Positions 32,531 through 43,910 of a stretch of 64,000 nt of DNA are shown piece after piece; positions within the stretch are counted from its first letter, which is position 1; each line of letters opens with the position of its first letter. The notes beneath the pieces are model-generated. The model did no database searches, had not been told where the DNA came from, and was given only the letters and a program-made list of their open reading frames with translations. Made by a program: the position numbers and the translations under genes. Origin of the DNA: Euborellia annulipes (lineage: Eukaryota > Arthropoda > Insecta > Dermaptera > Anisolabididae); NCBI GenBank assembly GCA_023213315.1, contig JAKCPI010001755.1, positions 100,947-164,946 of the forward strand, read 5' to 3'.

Positions 32531-32864
32531 ACGATTGCTTAAAAACCAAAGCAGCTAGATCGATGAAATTTGGTATTTACTCCTTATAATATAATTGTAG
32601 ATTTCTAACAACTTTTGGAGTAAATACGTCACTTGGAAGTAGTACTTTACCTAATAAGTTTTTTCAGAAATTTTGAAATTTTCAATTTCTTTTTTATATT
32701 ATGATAAAATACTCAATTTTAAAAAGTTTTTATTCTTTGACATTTTTTCGAAAACTGAATAGTTTTTGAAATAATCACAGAAGAAAACATTTTTCGTAAA
32801 TTTTGGAAAAAAAAATCAGACAGGTGTCATTAAAAAACATGTAAATATAAACAAATGAATTTGT

Positions 32865-32990
32865 TGAATTCAAATGTACCGTACTGTCGGAGCATAAATA
32901 TATGTCGACACAAAAAATCTGGTGTGATAAGCACAGTACCAGTACACAACTTTCTCTTGCCTAAGGGTAAGAGTCACACCAGATTTTTAT
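32865..32990 (+). mobile_element. M1 end fragment
   Basis: GTACCGTACTGTCGG, ATATATGTCGACAC and the terminal stem (32922-32987) with a central deletion in its second arm. Confidence 0.6.
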
Positions 32991-32999
32991 TTTATCACA

Positions 33000-33920
33000 C
33001 AGTTTAAAAATGACCCACTTGATTATCAATTAGGGTGCTCTACTTTGAGAGTATGACAAAAAAATATTTGATACAAATTTTAATCAATAAAATTCACCTA
33101 AATCATTTTATTTGTTAGATTTAAATTTTACACCTGTTTTCATAAACACATTTGTAACTTCTAATCATATTTAAAGGTAATAAATTAGTTTTTTATGCAG
33201 ATTCGGTTTATTGAATTTCAATATAGTTGAACATAAAACATTTTCTATCACCTCTTATTGGACATAATCAAACCAATTATCGCTTTAATTCAAACTCAAT
33301 CCATTAAATCATGATGGACCACTTTGCCTTTTTTTTCATTATTTCCCTTTCACTATATATATTTTTTTTTATCTAAATATTTGTAAATATTTATCATTTT
33401 CAAGTCCTTCACAATCTACATTAAGTTGTTTTTTAAGAGATGTTATCTCTTTCGCGATTTTAATAACTTCGAAATTTATACACATGTTGATTGTTATTCA
33501 GGATCGTCAGAAAAATATTTACGAGTGTAAATAATCATAATAAAATGCAAATTTTTAAGATTATAGAATTTTTTTAAATTTGCCTCTAGGCGGCTGAACT
33601 CAGGCCACTCGGAAAGAACTTGAGTTTTTTTTTCCAAACTCTTGTTCCAATATAAAACTCTATTTTTTTTGCAATTGTATTAAATATGTGAATACACAAT
33701 TTTTTTTCTTCCTCTCGGATAAATTTAAAAATAAAAACCTTCAAAGATCTTTTATTTAACTATGATATTTTGGAGAAAAGCTCGTATCCCAATTTCCATA
33801 TTCCTATTCAAAAGATAGCTCAAATTGTTGAAAAAAATTTAAAAAGCTTTATGAAACATGGCAAGTATTGGTTAAGCATAAAACACAAAAAACACGATCG
33901 TTGTAAAAAGAACAAGATTT
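33000..33920. other. AT-rich stretch, no feature seen
   Basis: No repeat, exon or RNA recognised. The frame opening at 33770 has no motif and ends in repeat sequence. Confidence 0.45.
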
Positions 33921-33924
33921 TTTT

Positions 33925-34050
33925 TATAATCTATTTAAGGTCTTTCGGCATAGGAGGTCATTTTCTCCGTCTCTATTATTTCAATTTATTGGAATTTTTT
34001 GTCACATGAGACGGGTGCGAACCCGTCAAGTCGTGCCAGAGGGGTTGATG
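33925..34050 (-). mobile_element. Diverged SINE-B fragment
   Basis: TTTAAGGTCTTTCGGCATAGG, ATTATTTCAATTTATTGGAA and GGTGCGAACCCGTCAAG (B box inverse) in SINE-B order on the minus strand. Confidence 0.45.
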
Positions 34051-34294
34051 ATTTAAATAAATTTCGATCACATTTCCTGGGACCCTTATCATTATTAAAT
34101 TTAAAATTTGCGGCGTGGTTTTTTTGTTAGGTGAAACATTTTAAACTGAGGTTATATTTATATGTGGGATATAATCTACATTTGTTGTTTTTACTCTTAT
34201 ACCCCCGTGAAACCCCACATATAAATAGAACCTCAACTTATCATTATTGATAATTACCTCAAACCTCTTAGCCACATGTTGAAGGCAAGTAGGT

Positions 34295-34450
34295 AAAAAA
34301 TTAATCAATATAAATTAATTTATTAGAAAAACTTAGTATAAATACTTAATACGTATTTCGTCAGTGTCATCAACAGAATTAATACAAATTCTCAGAGAAA
34401 AACAAATTAAAACAGTGTTTTTCTAATTAATTAATTTGTATTGAATAATT
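34295..34450. mobile_element. Possible PLE-type palindrome, degenerate
   Basis: Arms AATTAATTTATTAGAAAAAC (34312-34331) and GTTTTTCTAATTAATTAATT (34417-34436) are inverted. Between them the minus strand has TGATGACACTGACGAAATACG, close to but not matching a hammerhead core (CTGTTGATGA for CTGATGA, GAAATACG for GAAACGTC). Confidence 0.4.
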
Positions 34451-34451
34451 T

Positions 34452-34996
34452 ATTACTTTCTCTTACCTATATATGTTAATATATATATAGTGAGAAAGTA
34501 TTAGATTAATGTCAAAAATTCGATGTCGAGATTTTGACGTTTTGAGGTTCCCTGAATCCAAAAAGGTAGTTTTCGCGACATGGTCTGTGTGTATCCAATT
34601 TTAAGCATAAATGAATTGAGCTAGGTGGTTGAAATTTTATATTTAAGTTATACACCCTCCTGAGGCGTGAAAAGCTTTTGATCAAAATCGGCCAAAAAAT
34701 ATTAGTATTTTACTAATATATCTTTTTCAGTTTTTTTTTTTCGATTTTCTCAAAATCGCTCCAACGATTTTGATTAAAATTTATAAAGCAATTATATTTT
34801 AGATGCTCTTTAAAATGTATATGCTCATTTTGCCATTGAAATCTTTTGAAGCACACTTTACTCTTGTACTTCATAGGAAAGATAGAGAAAATGGTAACAA
34901 AATATAAATATTTTCCTATCTTGAATTCACCGTACTGTCGGAAACTAAATATATGTCGACATGAAAAATCTGGTGTGACAGGCACAGAACACAATT
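34452..34996 (+). mobile_element. M1 copy, stem half lost
   Basis: Start hairpin (34454-34496), body through CTTGTACTTCATAGG and ATATGTCGACATG; the terminal stem begins (TCTGGTGTGAC, 34969) but the second arm is missing after ACAGAACACAA. Confidence 0.65.
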
Positions 34997-34999
34997 GAA

Positions 35000-35900
35000 G
35001 CAATTAATCGACAAAAATAGGCGTTATCTTTTAAAAATTTCTTCAGATTATCGTTTTCTTCAAATTAAATTTTATTATTGTTGCGTTAAGCAAATTCTTA
35101 TTTGATCAAACATTTAAACTAAATTTCATTTCATATCAATTTAATTTAATTTGATGAAAATATGATGTAATAATAATCTGCCAGAGGCAATTTGTACCCT
35201 TTCTCTAATTCGCTCTTTTAAGACTTGTTTCCAAGATGTCTTAATTAACGACTAAAACTTAGTCCTTACTTTAGAGTAAAAGGTTCTATTCAAAATAAAA
35301 AAATAAAAAAAATTTGATAAGGGAAATCTTATTTTTAATGAAACATTTGGCTTCAATTATTTCCAGTATGGATCTAACAAATTAAGATAAATTGATTCAT
35401 TATTTAAATTTTTAATCATTACTATATATAAAGCGCTAGCGGCTATAATATAAGCTTACTAATTCGGGCTTTATATAATTTTAGGAATATTTTAGTCAGG
35501 GGTTCAATGAATGGATTTTTCGAGTAGTTTATTGTTGATTTCCATTTGAACAAGAGTGTAAACAAATTTAAAGCTTCATCGGTTATCTATCAATACATAT
35601 ATTTCGCATAATATTTTTTTAAATACTAAATAGCTTTTACAAAAAATTAATCAGGATAAATCAGTAACGTGGAATTATTGCCCGATCATATATTATTTAT
35701 TGATAAACGATAGTAATTATTTAAAGTGACATTAGTCAAATTGTTAATTACATAAATGGATTGAGCCTGTGTTAAAGTGGTATGTACTTTAGGACTATTT
35801 AATATAATTAGATTATATAAAGATTTTTTTTTTTTAAATACTGTATATTTTGATATCTGAATTTGGCCATGATCAAGAACTAATAAAAAGATCATAAACA
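35000..35900. other. AT-rich stretch, no feature seen
   Basis: No repeat, exon or RNA recognised. Confidence 0.45.
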
Positions 35901-35907
35901 AAAAAAA

Positions 35908-36345
35908 AATCTGGTGGCTAGTCGCATAGCACACAAGTAAGAGAAAGTTGTGTTCTGTGCTTGTCACACCAGATTTTTCGTGTCGACATATATTTAGTTT
36001 CCGACGATATGGGGGGGGGGGGGGGGGGGGGATTAGAATTCACGATGTTCTATTTATAAACATAGGAAAATATTTATATTTTGTCAACATTTCTCCTATC
36101 TTTCTTATAAAGTACAAGAGTAAAGTGTGCTTCAAAAGATTTCAAGGGCAAAATGAGAATATACACTTTAAAGGGCATCTTAAAAATAAGTGATTTTTGA
36201 ATTTTAATCAAAATCTTTGGAGCGAATTTTGAGAAAATCGAAAAAAAAAAGCTAAAAAAGTACATCAGTAAAGTACTTAACTTTTTGGCCGATTTTGTTC
36301 AAAAGCTTCGTGTCAAGTCCCAGGGGGCAACCTAACTTAAATATA
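35908..36345 (-). mobile_element. M1 copy with G-run
   Basis: Shortened terminal stem (35908-35978), GTCGACATATATTTAGTTTCCGACGATATG, a run of about 21 G (36010-36030), then body to CCTAACTTAAATAT; the AT-rich end is missing. Confidence 0.62.
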
Positions 36346-36643
36346 TTTGATTTGATTTGAAAATTGAATTGTATCCTTACTGTGCCAATAACTCAATAAG
36401 ATTTTTGAATTATTACGATATTGCATTAAATGAGCGATATATGAAATATGTTATTAATAAAAGAGCAGATTAGTCAGTTTTATTCTAATTAGTTCATCGG
36501 ACCATTCGGTTTTGATTTCAGTTTTTGATTTATATTATAGCTATATAAACAGGGGCGCCGGAACGAATTTGAACCAGGGGAGGGGGGCTAACAATTTTTT
36601 TTTAGAAAATTAAAATAATTTAATATATTCAAATAGTATAAAA

Positions 36644-36677
<34 letters not shown>

Positions 36678-37199
36678 TTTTTAACAAACCTAGTGATTTT
36701 AACAAAAAATTTTTAGACCTTATAGTAGCATTTGTTTTATACTATTTGAAGAAAATAAATATTTTTAATTTTCTTATTTTAATTCAATATAAAATATTTT
36801 TAGAAATTAGCACTACAATATCTATATCAGCGTTTTCCAAACTGTGAGGCGCGCCTCCCTAGGGAGGCGCGGACTAGTCTAAGGGGAGGCACGAATTGAT
36901 ATTGGCCACCAAGATCAATTTTCTAAATAGGGGTTGAAAAATTGAAAAAAATGTTTTTTTAATTTATTTTAGCTAAATCGAAGAAGCTAAATAGAAAAAA
37001 TTCAAAAAATAGCGTTGATTATTATTTTGATTAGGGAGATGAAGAGTTGATTATTTAATAAAGGTCTTGGAATATTCCAAATCACTTGTTGACATTCTTT
37101 TCCAGCTCTAAATATAGTTAGATTAGAGCAAAAGGTATTTTTTTACTTTTAATAAAAAGGGAATTGTTATTTTCATCTATTTCTTTTATTCCTATACAA

Positions 37200-37270
37200 A
37201 CAGACAAAGACAGTCTCTCGTTCAGTCGAGTGGGTGGCCGAGCGGCAGGCGCGCCTGCTCGGTCTCTTTT
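37200..37270 (+). other. tRNA-like hairpin segment
   Basis: GTGGCCGAGCGGCAGGCG has a tRNA-Leu/Ser A-box look and is followed by a GC-rich palindrome (GAGCGGCAGGCGCGCCTGCTC-like) and a T-run terminator-like tract. There is no B box at the right distance, so not a tRNA gene. Confidence 0.25.
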
Positions 37271-37556
37271 TTTAAGTTGTGTTTTAAGTGATTTAAAGTG
37301 AATAATTAATATAGTGTAACCCACCCTGACCACTCCGTCAGCCAACACACCCTCTTGAGAGTCTTATTAAAGGTAATTATTATGCATTTTATCGTTGAAA
37401 AAAATGATAGAAACAAATATTTGACATCGAAAAAGGATTCTTTTGAATATGAAATTAAATATTTTGTATTTCACAGAGGGTAGAGGGAGAATATAAGCTG
37501 TTGAAAGGGGGAGGGGGGAGTGAAGGTGTCATTGAAAAAAAAATTAGTTTTTTATT

Positions 37557-37800
37557 TATTTATTATTATTTTTTTTTAATACTTTCTCATTCACACTCAC
37601 AATCCCACACACATTCACGCAGTATTTTCGACAACTCAGGCCATATAAGACTTTATGCGATAACCGTTATTAATTAATAATATTCATATTGGGGGTCCAG
37701 GCATTCTTATTTAAGGAATTATTATTTATTATACAAATTATTTTTGGAATCCAAATCGGACCCGCGACGTTCGGTTTAGCCTATATTTTTGTTAATCAAA
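37557..37800 (-). mobile_element. SINE-A copy with internal insert
   Basis: CTCATTCACACTCAC, TTTTCGACAACTCAGGCC, GGGGGTCCAGGCATTC then a short AT insert and GGAATCCAAATCGGACCCGCGACGTTCGG. Minus orientation. Confidence 0.62.
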
Positions 37801-38354
37801 TTTCCTTAATATACTTTTACACAAGGGTGGAGTAAGAGTTGAAAATTAAAATAAAATAAAAATTAAAATAATTATTTATAAATGTATTCAAATTATTTTG
37901 CGAGTAATTTCGCGGTGAATGCTCGCATTTCCTTAAAGGGGAGGTATGAAGACATTAACAATGGGGGTTAATGCCCCATCCCCTATAATGCATAAAGATA
38001 TTAATGTTTTTTTTAATACTTTTACTAAAAAATAAGTGCAATCCATTTGAGTTAAAATTTATATTCAATATTTAGCAAATAGGATAGTGGGGTAGAAACA
38101 TTTTAATATCATTCTAAAATTCTTATTACTGGGGCGGAATTAATTTTTGAAGATTTCGAAACTCTCATAAACAGATAATAATAACACTGGGTAACTTCGA
38201 ATCGGGAATCCATTGAATCCCTTGCAGAATATTGTAGGGATTTTTTCATTAGGTAGAAAAGTAAGATATGATTAGTCCACTTAGAATTTTACTAGGCTGA
38301 GTTTCCGCTTCTTTTTATATATAGAACTAATCTCAATCAGTATTTGAATTTTTT

Positions 38355-38628
38355 ACTTTCCCTTGCCTATATGTATAAGTTAATATACATATATAGGCCT
38401 ATAGAGAGAAAGTATTGGATTCATGTCAAAAATTCGATGTCGAGATTTTGATGGATATACATATATAGGCCTACATGTTTTGAGGTCCCCTGATTCCAAA
38501 AAAGTGGTTTTCGCGACATGTTCTGTCTGTCTGTTTGGGTTCAATTTAAAGCATGAAGGAATTGAGCTACGAGGTTGAAATTTTATATTTAAGTTAGGCA
38601 CCCCCCCTAAGGCGTGAAAATAAGATTT
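38355..38628 (+). mobile_element. M1 copy, first part
   Basis: Start hairpin (38356-38412), GATGTCGAGATTTTGATGG, AAGCATGAAGGAATTGAGC and GGCACCCCCCC; stops before the PLE palindrome at 38646. Confidence 0.65.
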
Positions 38629-38645
38629 GAGAAAAATATTTTTCT

Positions 38646-38853
38646 TCAGGAATGAAAGAAAAATCGAAGCCAGAATTTTTTCTTCAAAAATATATTTTAA
38701 CAGCTGACGTTTCGGCTTTTTTCAAAGCTATCCTCGCAGCTGTTAGTGGTCATCCAAGAATGTCTTTGACCAAGGCCGAAACGTAAGCTGTTCAAATATA
38801 TTTTTAAAGAAAAAATTCTAGCTTCGTTTTTTCTAACTTTCATTCCTGTTACA
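38646..38853. mobile_element. PLE-type palindrome F
   Basis: Arms about 38646-38740 and 38746-38853 (ATATATTTTAACAGC and GCTGTTCAAATATATTT). Minus motif 38699-38743: helix I AACAGCTG/CAGCTGTT, GAAACGTC, but the first core half reads CTGCGAGGA, a two-base insertion in CTGAGGA. Plus motif: GAAACGTA. Neither core is intact. Confidence 0.6.
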
Positions 38854-39935
38854 AATTCCACCAGCCATAAAATACCCTTATACCAGCGTTTTCCAAACTG
38901 TGAGGCGCGCCTCCCTAGCAAGGGCGAATACAAGGGGGGGGGGGGGGTAAAAGTGTAATTACCCCCCCCCCCCCGAGATTTGGAAAAAAAAACTTTTTTT
39001 TGTATAAAAATTTATTTTAAATATTTTTATATAAATTTATATTTTTTTTGTTTTTGTATTATTTTATAAAATGGGGGTGGGGGGGAGGCGTCATAAGATT
39101 AATTATTTTTAAGGGAGGCGTGGTAACATAAAGTTTGGAAACCACTGGTCTATATAAAATATTTTGGAAAAAAATGAATTTCTTACTCTTTTAATTTTTT
39201 TTAATTTAAAAGATTTTATTTTTAAAAAGTAAAAATGTATCATTTTTAAAAATAAATGAAATAAAAAAAGACATATTGCCCCCCCCCCCCTCTAACCCCT
39301 CCTATGGGATGCCAGGGGGGGGCAATGTACCCTTGCCCCCCAGTTCCGGCGCCTATATATAGAAAAAGGGATGAGGGACAAGTAAAAATAACTTTATAAA
39401 CTCTAGTTGGTAAATATTTATAGATATCGAATATTGAAAAAAATAAATCGCCCTAATTTTTTGTTTTTATTTTATCAAAAACCCCGAGCTTTTTTTTTTT
39501 ATTCCAATCAAGAGAAAGAAAAACAGTGGATTAAAATGAGTTTTAATAAAAATTAAGGTATACTAAATGTTTGTTTATTTTATTTTCTATTTACATTTCA
39601 AAGCCCCCTGATAATCCTCAAAGTGGATACTCAGGAACATTTTTTTTAATAAAGCCACCGGGGTTGGTCTAGCAAAAGACTTTTGTTGTATAAAAACACT
39701 CAAATCTGGATTTTGATGGATCAACAACACATGAATATGTTTCACAATAATGTTGGAATAATACATGGAATGAATAGTTAGAAAAAAAAAGAACCAGCTA
39801 AGTAGCTTAAGTAAAGTTGACAAAAAAAAAAAATTCTATTATCTTATTTATTATAAAGAAAATTTCAAAATAACGATTTCTTGTAAACATGATCACCGTA
39901 ATTAATAAATTTCTTGATGTTTATCTCTGTTACAG

Positions 39936-40169
39936 CGGGGGACGTAGTCAATCCCGGGAAGTTGTCGTTGCGCTTTACAGCTGAGCCTGAGGATGTAATT
40001 GCATGGGGGCGCAGCGTGCGAGGCATAAGCCTAGCGTGCGGCGCTGAGCAACTGGATTCTGACACTTCCCCCTCTCAGCTTCACCTGGACGAAAGATGAC
40101 GTCGAACTACGTCTTGTCAATGATTCAAGGCGCCAGCTTCTGCCTAATGGCACTCTACGCTTTGACAAG
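39936..40169 (+). CDS. Internal exon, first half of an Ig domain (DCC/neogenin-like receptor)
   Basis: Coding exon of an immunoglobulin-superfamily cell-surface receptor. A pyrimidine-rich acceptor ends in AG at 39934-39935 and a GT donor follows AAG at 40170. The first part reads LSLRFTAEPEDVIAWGRS then SLACGAE, an Ig A/B strand with the first cysteine. The second part reads TWTKDDVELR (the Ig tryptophan) then RRQLLPNGTLRF. In neogenin and DCC the same region of Ig1 has an RRQLLPDGS-type run, which is the main reason for the family call. These receptors bind netrin or related guidance cues at the cell surface. The two parts lie in different frames: one extra base, most likely in or near the CCCCC run at about 40069-40074, breaks the exon. 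Incoming phase 1 and outgoing phase 0 both fit the domain if that base is removed. Robo and other Ig-CAMs are alternatives. Confidence 0.75.
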
Positions 40170-40254
40170 GTCTCTTTCTTTTATATATATTTTTTTAAAA
40201 TAATTTTTAAGAACTCAATACAAAGCGGGAATCAATAATTATATATACCATCTA

Positions 40255-40310
40255 TTGCAGTGGTTTCCAAACTTTATTATAACGCCCCCCCCCCCCTTTT
40301 TTTTAAATAA
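40255..40310 (+). mobile_element. Truncated hAT end
   Basis: CAGTGGTTTCCAAACTTT at 40259 then a C-run, a left end of the CAGTGGTTTCC class with no partner before the SINE. Confidence 0.5.
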
Positions 40311-41760
40311 TACAAAAACAAAAATTTTCAATCTAAATAAATTCTTTTTATTTATTTTTTTTTTTATTATTTTATTAAAAACACTCACACTTTTTCCCAT
40401 TCGCACTCACACTCACACACAGTCTTTTCGGCAATTTAGGACATAAGATTTTATACGGTAACCGTTTTTGAATATAAATATATTTGGGGTCCAGGCATTC
40501 CATTTGTTATCCAAATGGCTTTACTTACTTTTTACGATACTCGTATTTTATTAATGTATCTTTTGGGGGTCCAGGCATATTTATTTAAGCCATTTAGTAT
40601 CCAAATTGCTTAAATAAAATCATCGGACTGCATGGGCGTAACTAGAGAATCTGGCTGGGGGGGGCCATGGGACCAGCCATCCTCGCTGGGGGGGGGGGGG
40701 CATGAGACCAGATAACCTCGGTGGGCGAGTCATTCCACGTCAAATCGATACACTTTTTAACCTCACCATCTCAGATTATAGAGAAAAATTAATTAAAACA
40801 ACCCTTGCGTTAGTTTTTTGTCATAATTGGGAAAAATTACACAGGCTAACAGTGATTTTGGTACCGGGGGTATTTTGAGCTGATCTCCGAGTATATGCGA
40901 CGTCCTTTTTCCAAAAATGTCGTCCGTTTTGCTCGAATAGCTCTAGTTTTAGAGATATAGAGAATATAACGTTTTAATTGAAATTCTGCTCTAAAGTGGC
41001 TCTTATTTTGAGTTTTCTAGATTTTTTTATGGTGTTTTCTCTTAAAGATATACAGGTAGCTAAGATACATAGAAAATCTAGAGATTCTGCCCAATCAGAA
41101 GTGATTTAGTGGTGCAAAACACGGCTAAAAGTTGAAAAAAATTCAATTTTTCCAGCCATCATTCATTCGTGCAAATCGGTTAATTATTAACGAAATTATA
41201 AACAAAATAGTTAATCTACAAATCAAAGATAAGAAAATTTTATGATTAAGATGGTGTTTTGCTTAGAAGAATTCTTGGGTGTAGTGATAGCGCTGAAATA
41301 ACAAGTTTATAATTTCTTTAATAATTAACCGATTTGCACAAAGGAATGATTTCTGGAAAGCTAAAGAGTTACAGAATATCGTACATATATGTTTTTTGCA
41401 TTCAGAGATGTTAAAAAAATTTTAGGGTTGTCTAAAGTTAAGAAAAACTGGAAAAATTGAATTTTTTTCAACTTTTAGCCTTGTTTTGCACCACTAAATC
41501 ACTTCTGATTGGGCAGAATCTCTAGATTTTCTATGTATCTTAGCTACCTGTATATCTTTAAGAGAAAACATAAAAAAATCTAGAAAACTCAAAATAAGAG
41601 CCGCTTTAGGGCAGAATTTCAATTAAAACGTTATATTCTCTATATCTCTAAAACTAGAGATATTCGAGCAAAACTGACGACATTTTTGGAAAAAGGACGT
41701 CGCATATACTCGGAGATCAGCTCAAAATACCCCCGGTACCAAAATCACTGTTAGCCTGTG

Positions 41761-42204
41761 CAGAGGCGTACAGAGGCAGTTGGGGGCCTGGGGCGGCACT
41801 AGAAGAAAGGGGGCCTTATATTGAATTTTTTTTTTTTGGGGGGGGTGCTCATCTTTAAATATCCTTCTCCTCCATACACAAAAATATTTTTAAAATACCG
41901 TATATCCCTGAACCCCAAGGCCCCGGGGCCTCTCAAAGAGAAATTTTGTTTTGTTTTTTCTAAATTTTTCCGTTTTTACTTGAGCCCTGAGGGCCCCGGG
42001 GCCTATTTAAAGAGAAATTTTCATTAAATTTTTCTTTTTTTTAATCAAAATTTTCCCATTTTTACTTGACTCTGAGGGCCCCGGGGCCTCTCAAAGGGAA
42101 ATATTTAATTTTTTTTTATATATATAGGAGGGCCTATGCCGGCTCGGGGCCTGGGGCGGACCGCCCCCCTCGCCCCCCCCCCCCCCCCCCTCGGTACGCC
42201 ACTG
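41761..42204. mobile_element. hAT-like MITE in the foldback arm
   Basis: Ends CAGAGGCGTACAGAGG and CGGTACGCCACTG with an exact 8-bp duplication AGCCTGTG (41753-41760 and 42205-42212). Internal GGGGCCTGGGGCGG and repeated GAGGGCCCCGGGGCCT blocks. Same family as 29944-30205. Confidence 0.85.
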
Positions 42205-42510
42205 AGCCTGTGTAATTTTTCCCAATTATGACAAAAAACTAACGCAAGGGTTGTTTTAATTAATTTTTCTATGATCCCATCATGATTCCTCGTTGAGGCT
42301 TATATTATCTTTTAACCTTTAAGCAAGGACCATTTTAGAATTTTTTCAAAATTTTCGAAGTGGTACTTTTTGAGAAAAATTAATTTAAATTTTTGATTTT
42401 GAAATTAAAAATTTTTTTTTTATTACCACCCAGGTGTGTTGTATATCATTGGAAAGGGTGTCTGAAAAGCTGTAAAACGACACCTCATTCACTCTCTATC
42501 TCATCTCTAA

Positions 42511-43910
42511 CCCTGGTCGTACACGAGGACATTTTTTAAGCAATTTCTGGCGACATTTCTGGCTCCATAAAAATGTCTTCGTGTATGACAGCAAAAATGT
42601 AATTGGAATTGGAATTGGCTTGAAAAAAAATGTTTGTTCTATTTTTTCGGGCCAAATCGGCGCAATCAGAATGCGCACAAACGCAAACGCGTCGAAAATG
42701 GCCGTTTTGAAGCCATTTCTCGGTCAAGAAAAAATGTCTCCGTGTATGACGAAAAAGTTGTCTGATCGCGCCAGAAAATTAGCCCGTGTTCTATTTTCTT
42801 GGGCCAATTCGACGCAAAGAGGGTGCGCAGTAAATCGACAATATCTGGCAACACCGCTTTTTGGAAATTTGTTGTTATCATAACCTAGAATTTTTCACTT
42901 TTTGACAGCAGTTGACAGATCTTTAAAATAATTATATTGTCAAATTATCACAAAAATATAAAATATATAGACACACCTCATTTGGAAAATAAAATTAAGG
43001 TAAGAATTAATTATTTAATTAAATTATTAATAAATAACATTATTATTTATTTAAATTTTCACTTGGAATATAATAATTAATAAAAATATATTTTTTTGCA
43101 GTTCTTTTTGGAAATTATAGTTTATAATAAAAGAAGAGCAATATCTAGATTATATATTTATATTATTATATAAAAGGTAAAAGAATACTTTGTTTTAAAT
43201 AACTATTATTTATTTAAATTTTCATTTGGAATATAATCTTTGATAATAACTAAAATATTTATTTTAGATGAATTTGAACAAACAATTATGATTTAAATTT
43301 AAATTGTGGAAATGTTTTTTATGATGAACTGAGATGTTGATAGTTAATAAAATAAAACACGGTAGTTTTTTGGTTGCAGGTTTATTTTCGACTGAACATT
43401 CAGTTCAGATGGTTATAAACCATAATCATCAGGCTTGGAAATCACAATCAAGTTATATTTTTTATAATATATGAATGCATTCATTTCTTTATATTTTAGT
43501 TTTATGATTAACAAAATTTTAAATAAATAAAATTTTCATTGTGCATATAATATTTATTATTTATCTAAAGAAACCAAAAATCCTTTGTATAGATATTAAA
43601 AAACAATTCTTAGCTTTTTTTTTTCAAAAAGAGGTATGTCTATATATTATTTTTATTAATAAATATATATTTCTATATATATTAAGGGCCTTATAGTTTT
43701 AACCTAAAAAAGTTTTTGATTCAGCTGTCAGTTTAAATTTTCAAACTGCGCACGTTTCTGCGCAGAATTGGCCCCAAAAATACAAATGTCCTCGTGTATG
43801 ACAGGTTTTTTTTTCAAGCTAGAAATTCAGGCCATTTTTTCAAGACATTTTTATGGAGCCAGAAATGTCGCCAGAAATTGCTTAAAAAATGTCCTCGTGT
43901 ACGACCAGGG
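42511..43910. mobile_element. 1.4 kb element with long inverted ends and TAA duplication
   Basis: Ends begin CCCTGGTCGTACACGAGGAC and are inverted over about 90 bases (AAGCAATTTCTGGCGACAT). TAA flanks both sides (42508-42510, 43911-43913), as for PIF/Harbinger elements, although the end sequence is not a standard one. Inner sequence repeats diverged parts of the end (ATGTCTCCGTGTATGACG). The 100-codon frame at 42581 is mostly inverted-repeat sequence and has no motif. Contains a PLE relic at 43350-43460. Confidence 0.68.
43350..43460 (-). mobile_element. Degenerate PLE-type ribozyme relic
   Basis: Minus strand CTGATGA (43425-43431), a long stem region with GGTTTATAACC and CTGAACTGAATGTTCAG, then GAAAATAAAC. 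The ACGTC cleavage part is missing. Probably a diverged PLE terminal motif. Confidence 0.45.

Larger units (their letters stand above)
36828..39147. mobile_element. hAT-like element with CAGTGGTTTCC-class ends
   Basis: Left CAGCGTTTTCCAAACTG and right TTTGGAAACCACTG are inverted; flanks ATCTATAT (36820-36827) and GTCTATAT (39148-39155) agree at seven of eight. The ends match the widespread hAT CAGTGGTTCC class. Inside are GGCGCGCCTCCC repeats, a SINE-A, an M1, a PLE palindrome and a second left end at 38884. No transposase is visible. Confidence 0.6.
36550..39353. mobile_element. Outer hAT-like element, CAGGGGCGCCGGAAC ends
   Basis: Left end CAGGGGCGCCGGAAC at 36550 and inverse GTTCCGGCGCC at 39343-39353, the last CCTG apparently lost. 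Flanks TATATAAA and TATATATA agree at seven of eight. A run of 29 G lies inside at 36647-36675. The element is split by the one at 36828-39147. Confidence 0.55.

Noticed and set aside
32530..32860. Similarity of ACTTTACCTAATAAGTTTTTTCAG to M1 body
   Set aside because: Too short and diverged; only the last 125 bases before 32990 clearly belong to M1.
37200..37270. Possible tRNA-Leu/Ser gene
   Set aside because: A-box-like word present but no B box or acceptor pairing; the GC-rich palindrome does not fit a cloverleaf.
8634..40169. Joining the candidate exon at 8785 directly to the Ig exon at 39936 as one gene
   Set aside because: Donor phase 2 does not match acceptor phase 1, and the short peptide is a poor signal peptide for a receptor. 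At least one more exon would be needed.
42581..42883. 100-codon + frame, considered as a transposase or captured gene
   Set aside because: It lies in inverted-repeat sequence of the TAA-flanked element, is open on both strands, and has no DDE or zinc-finger pattern.
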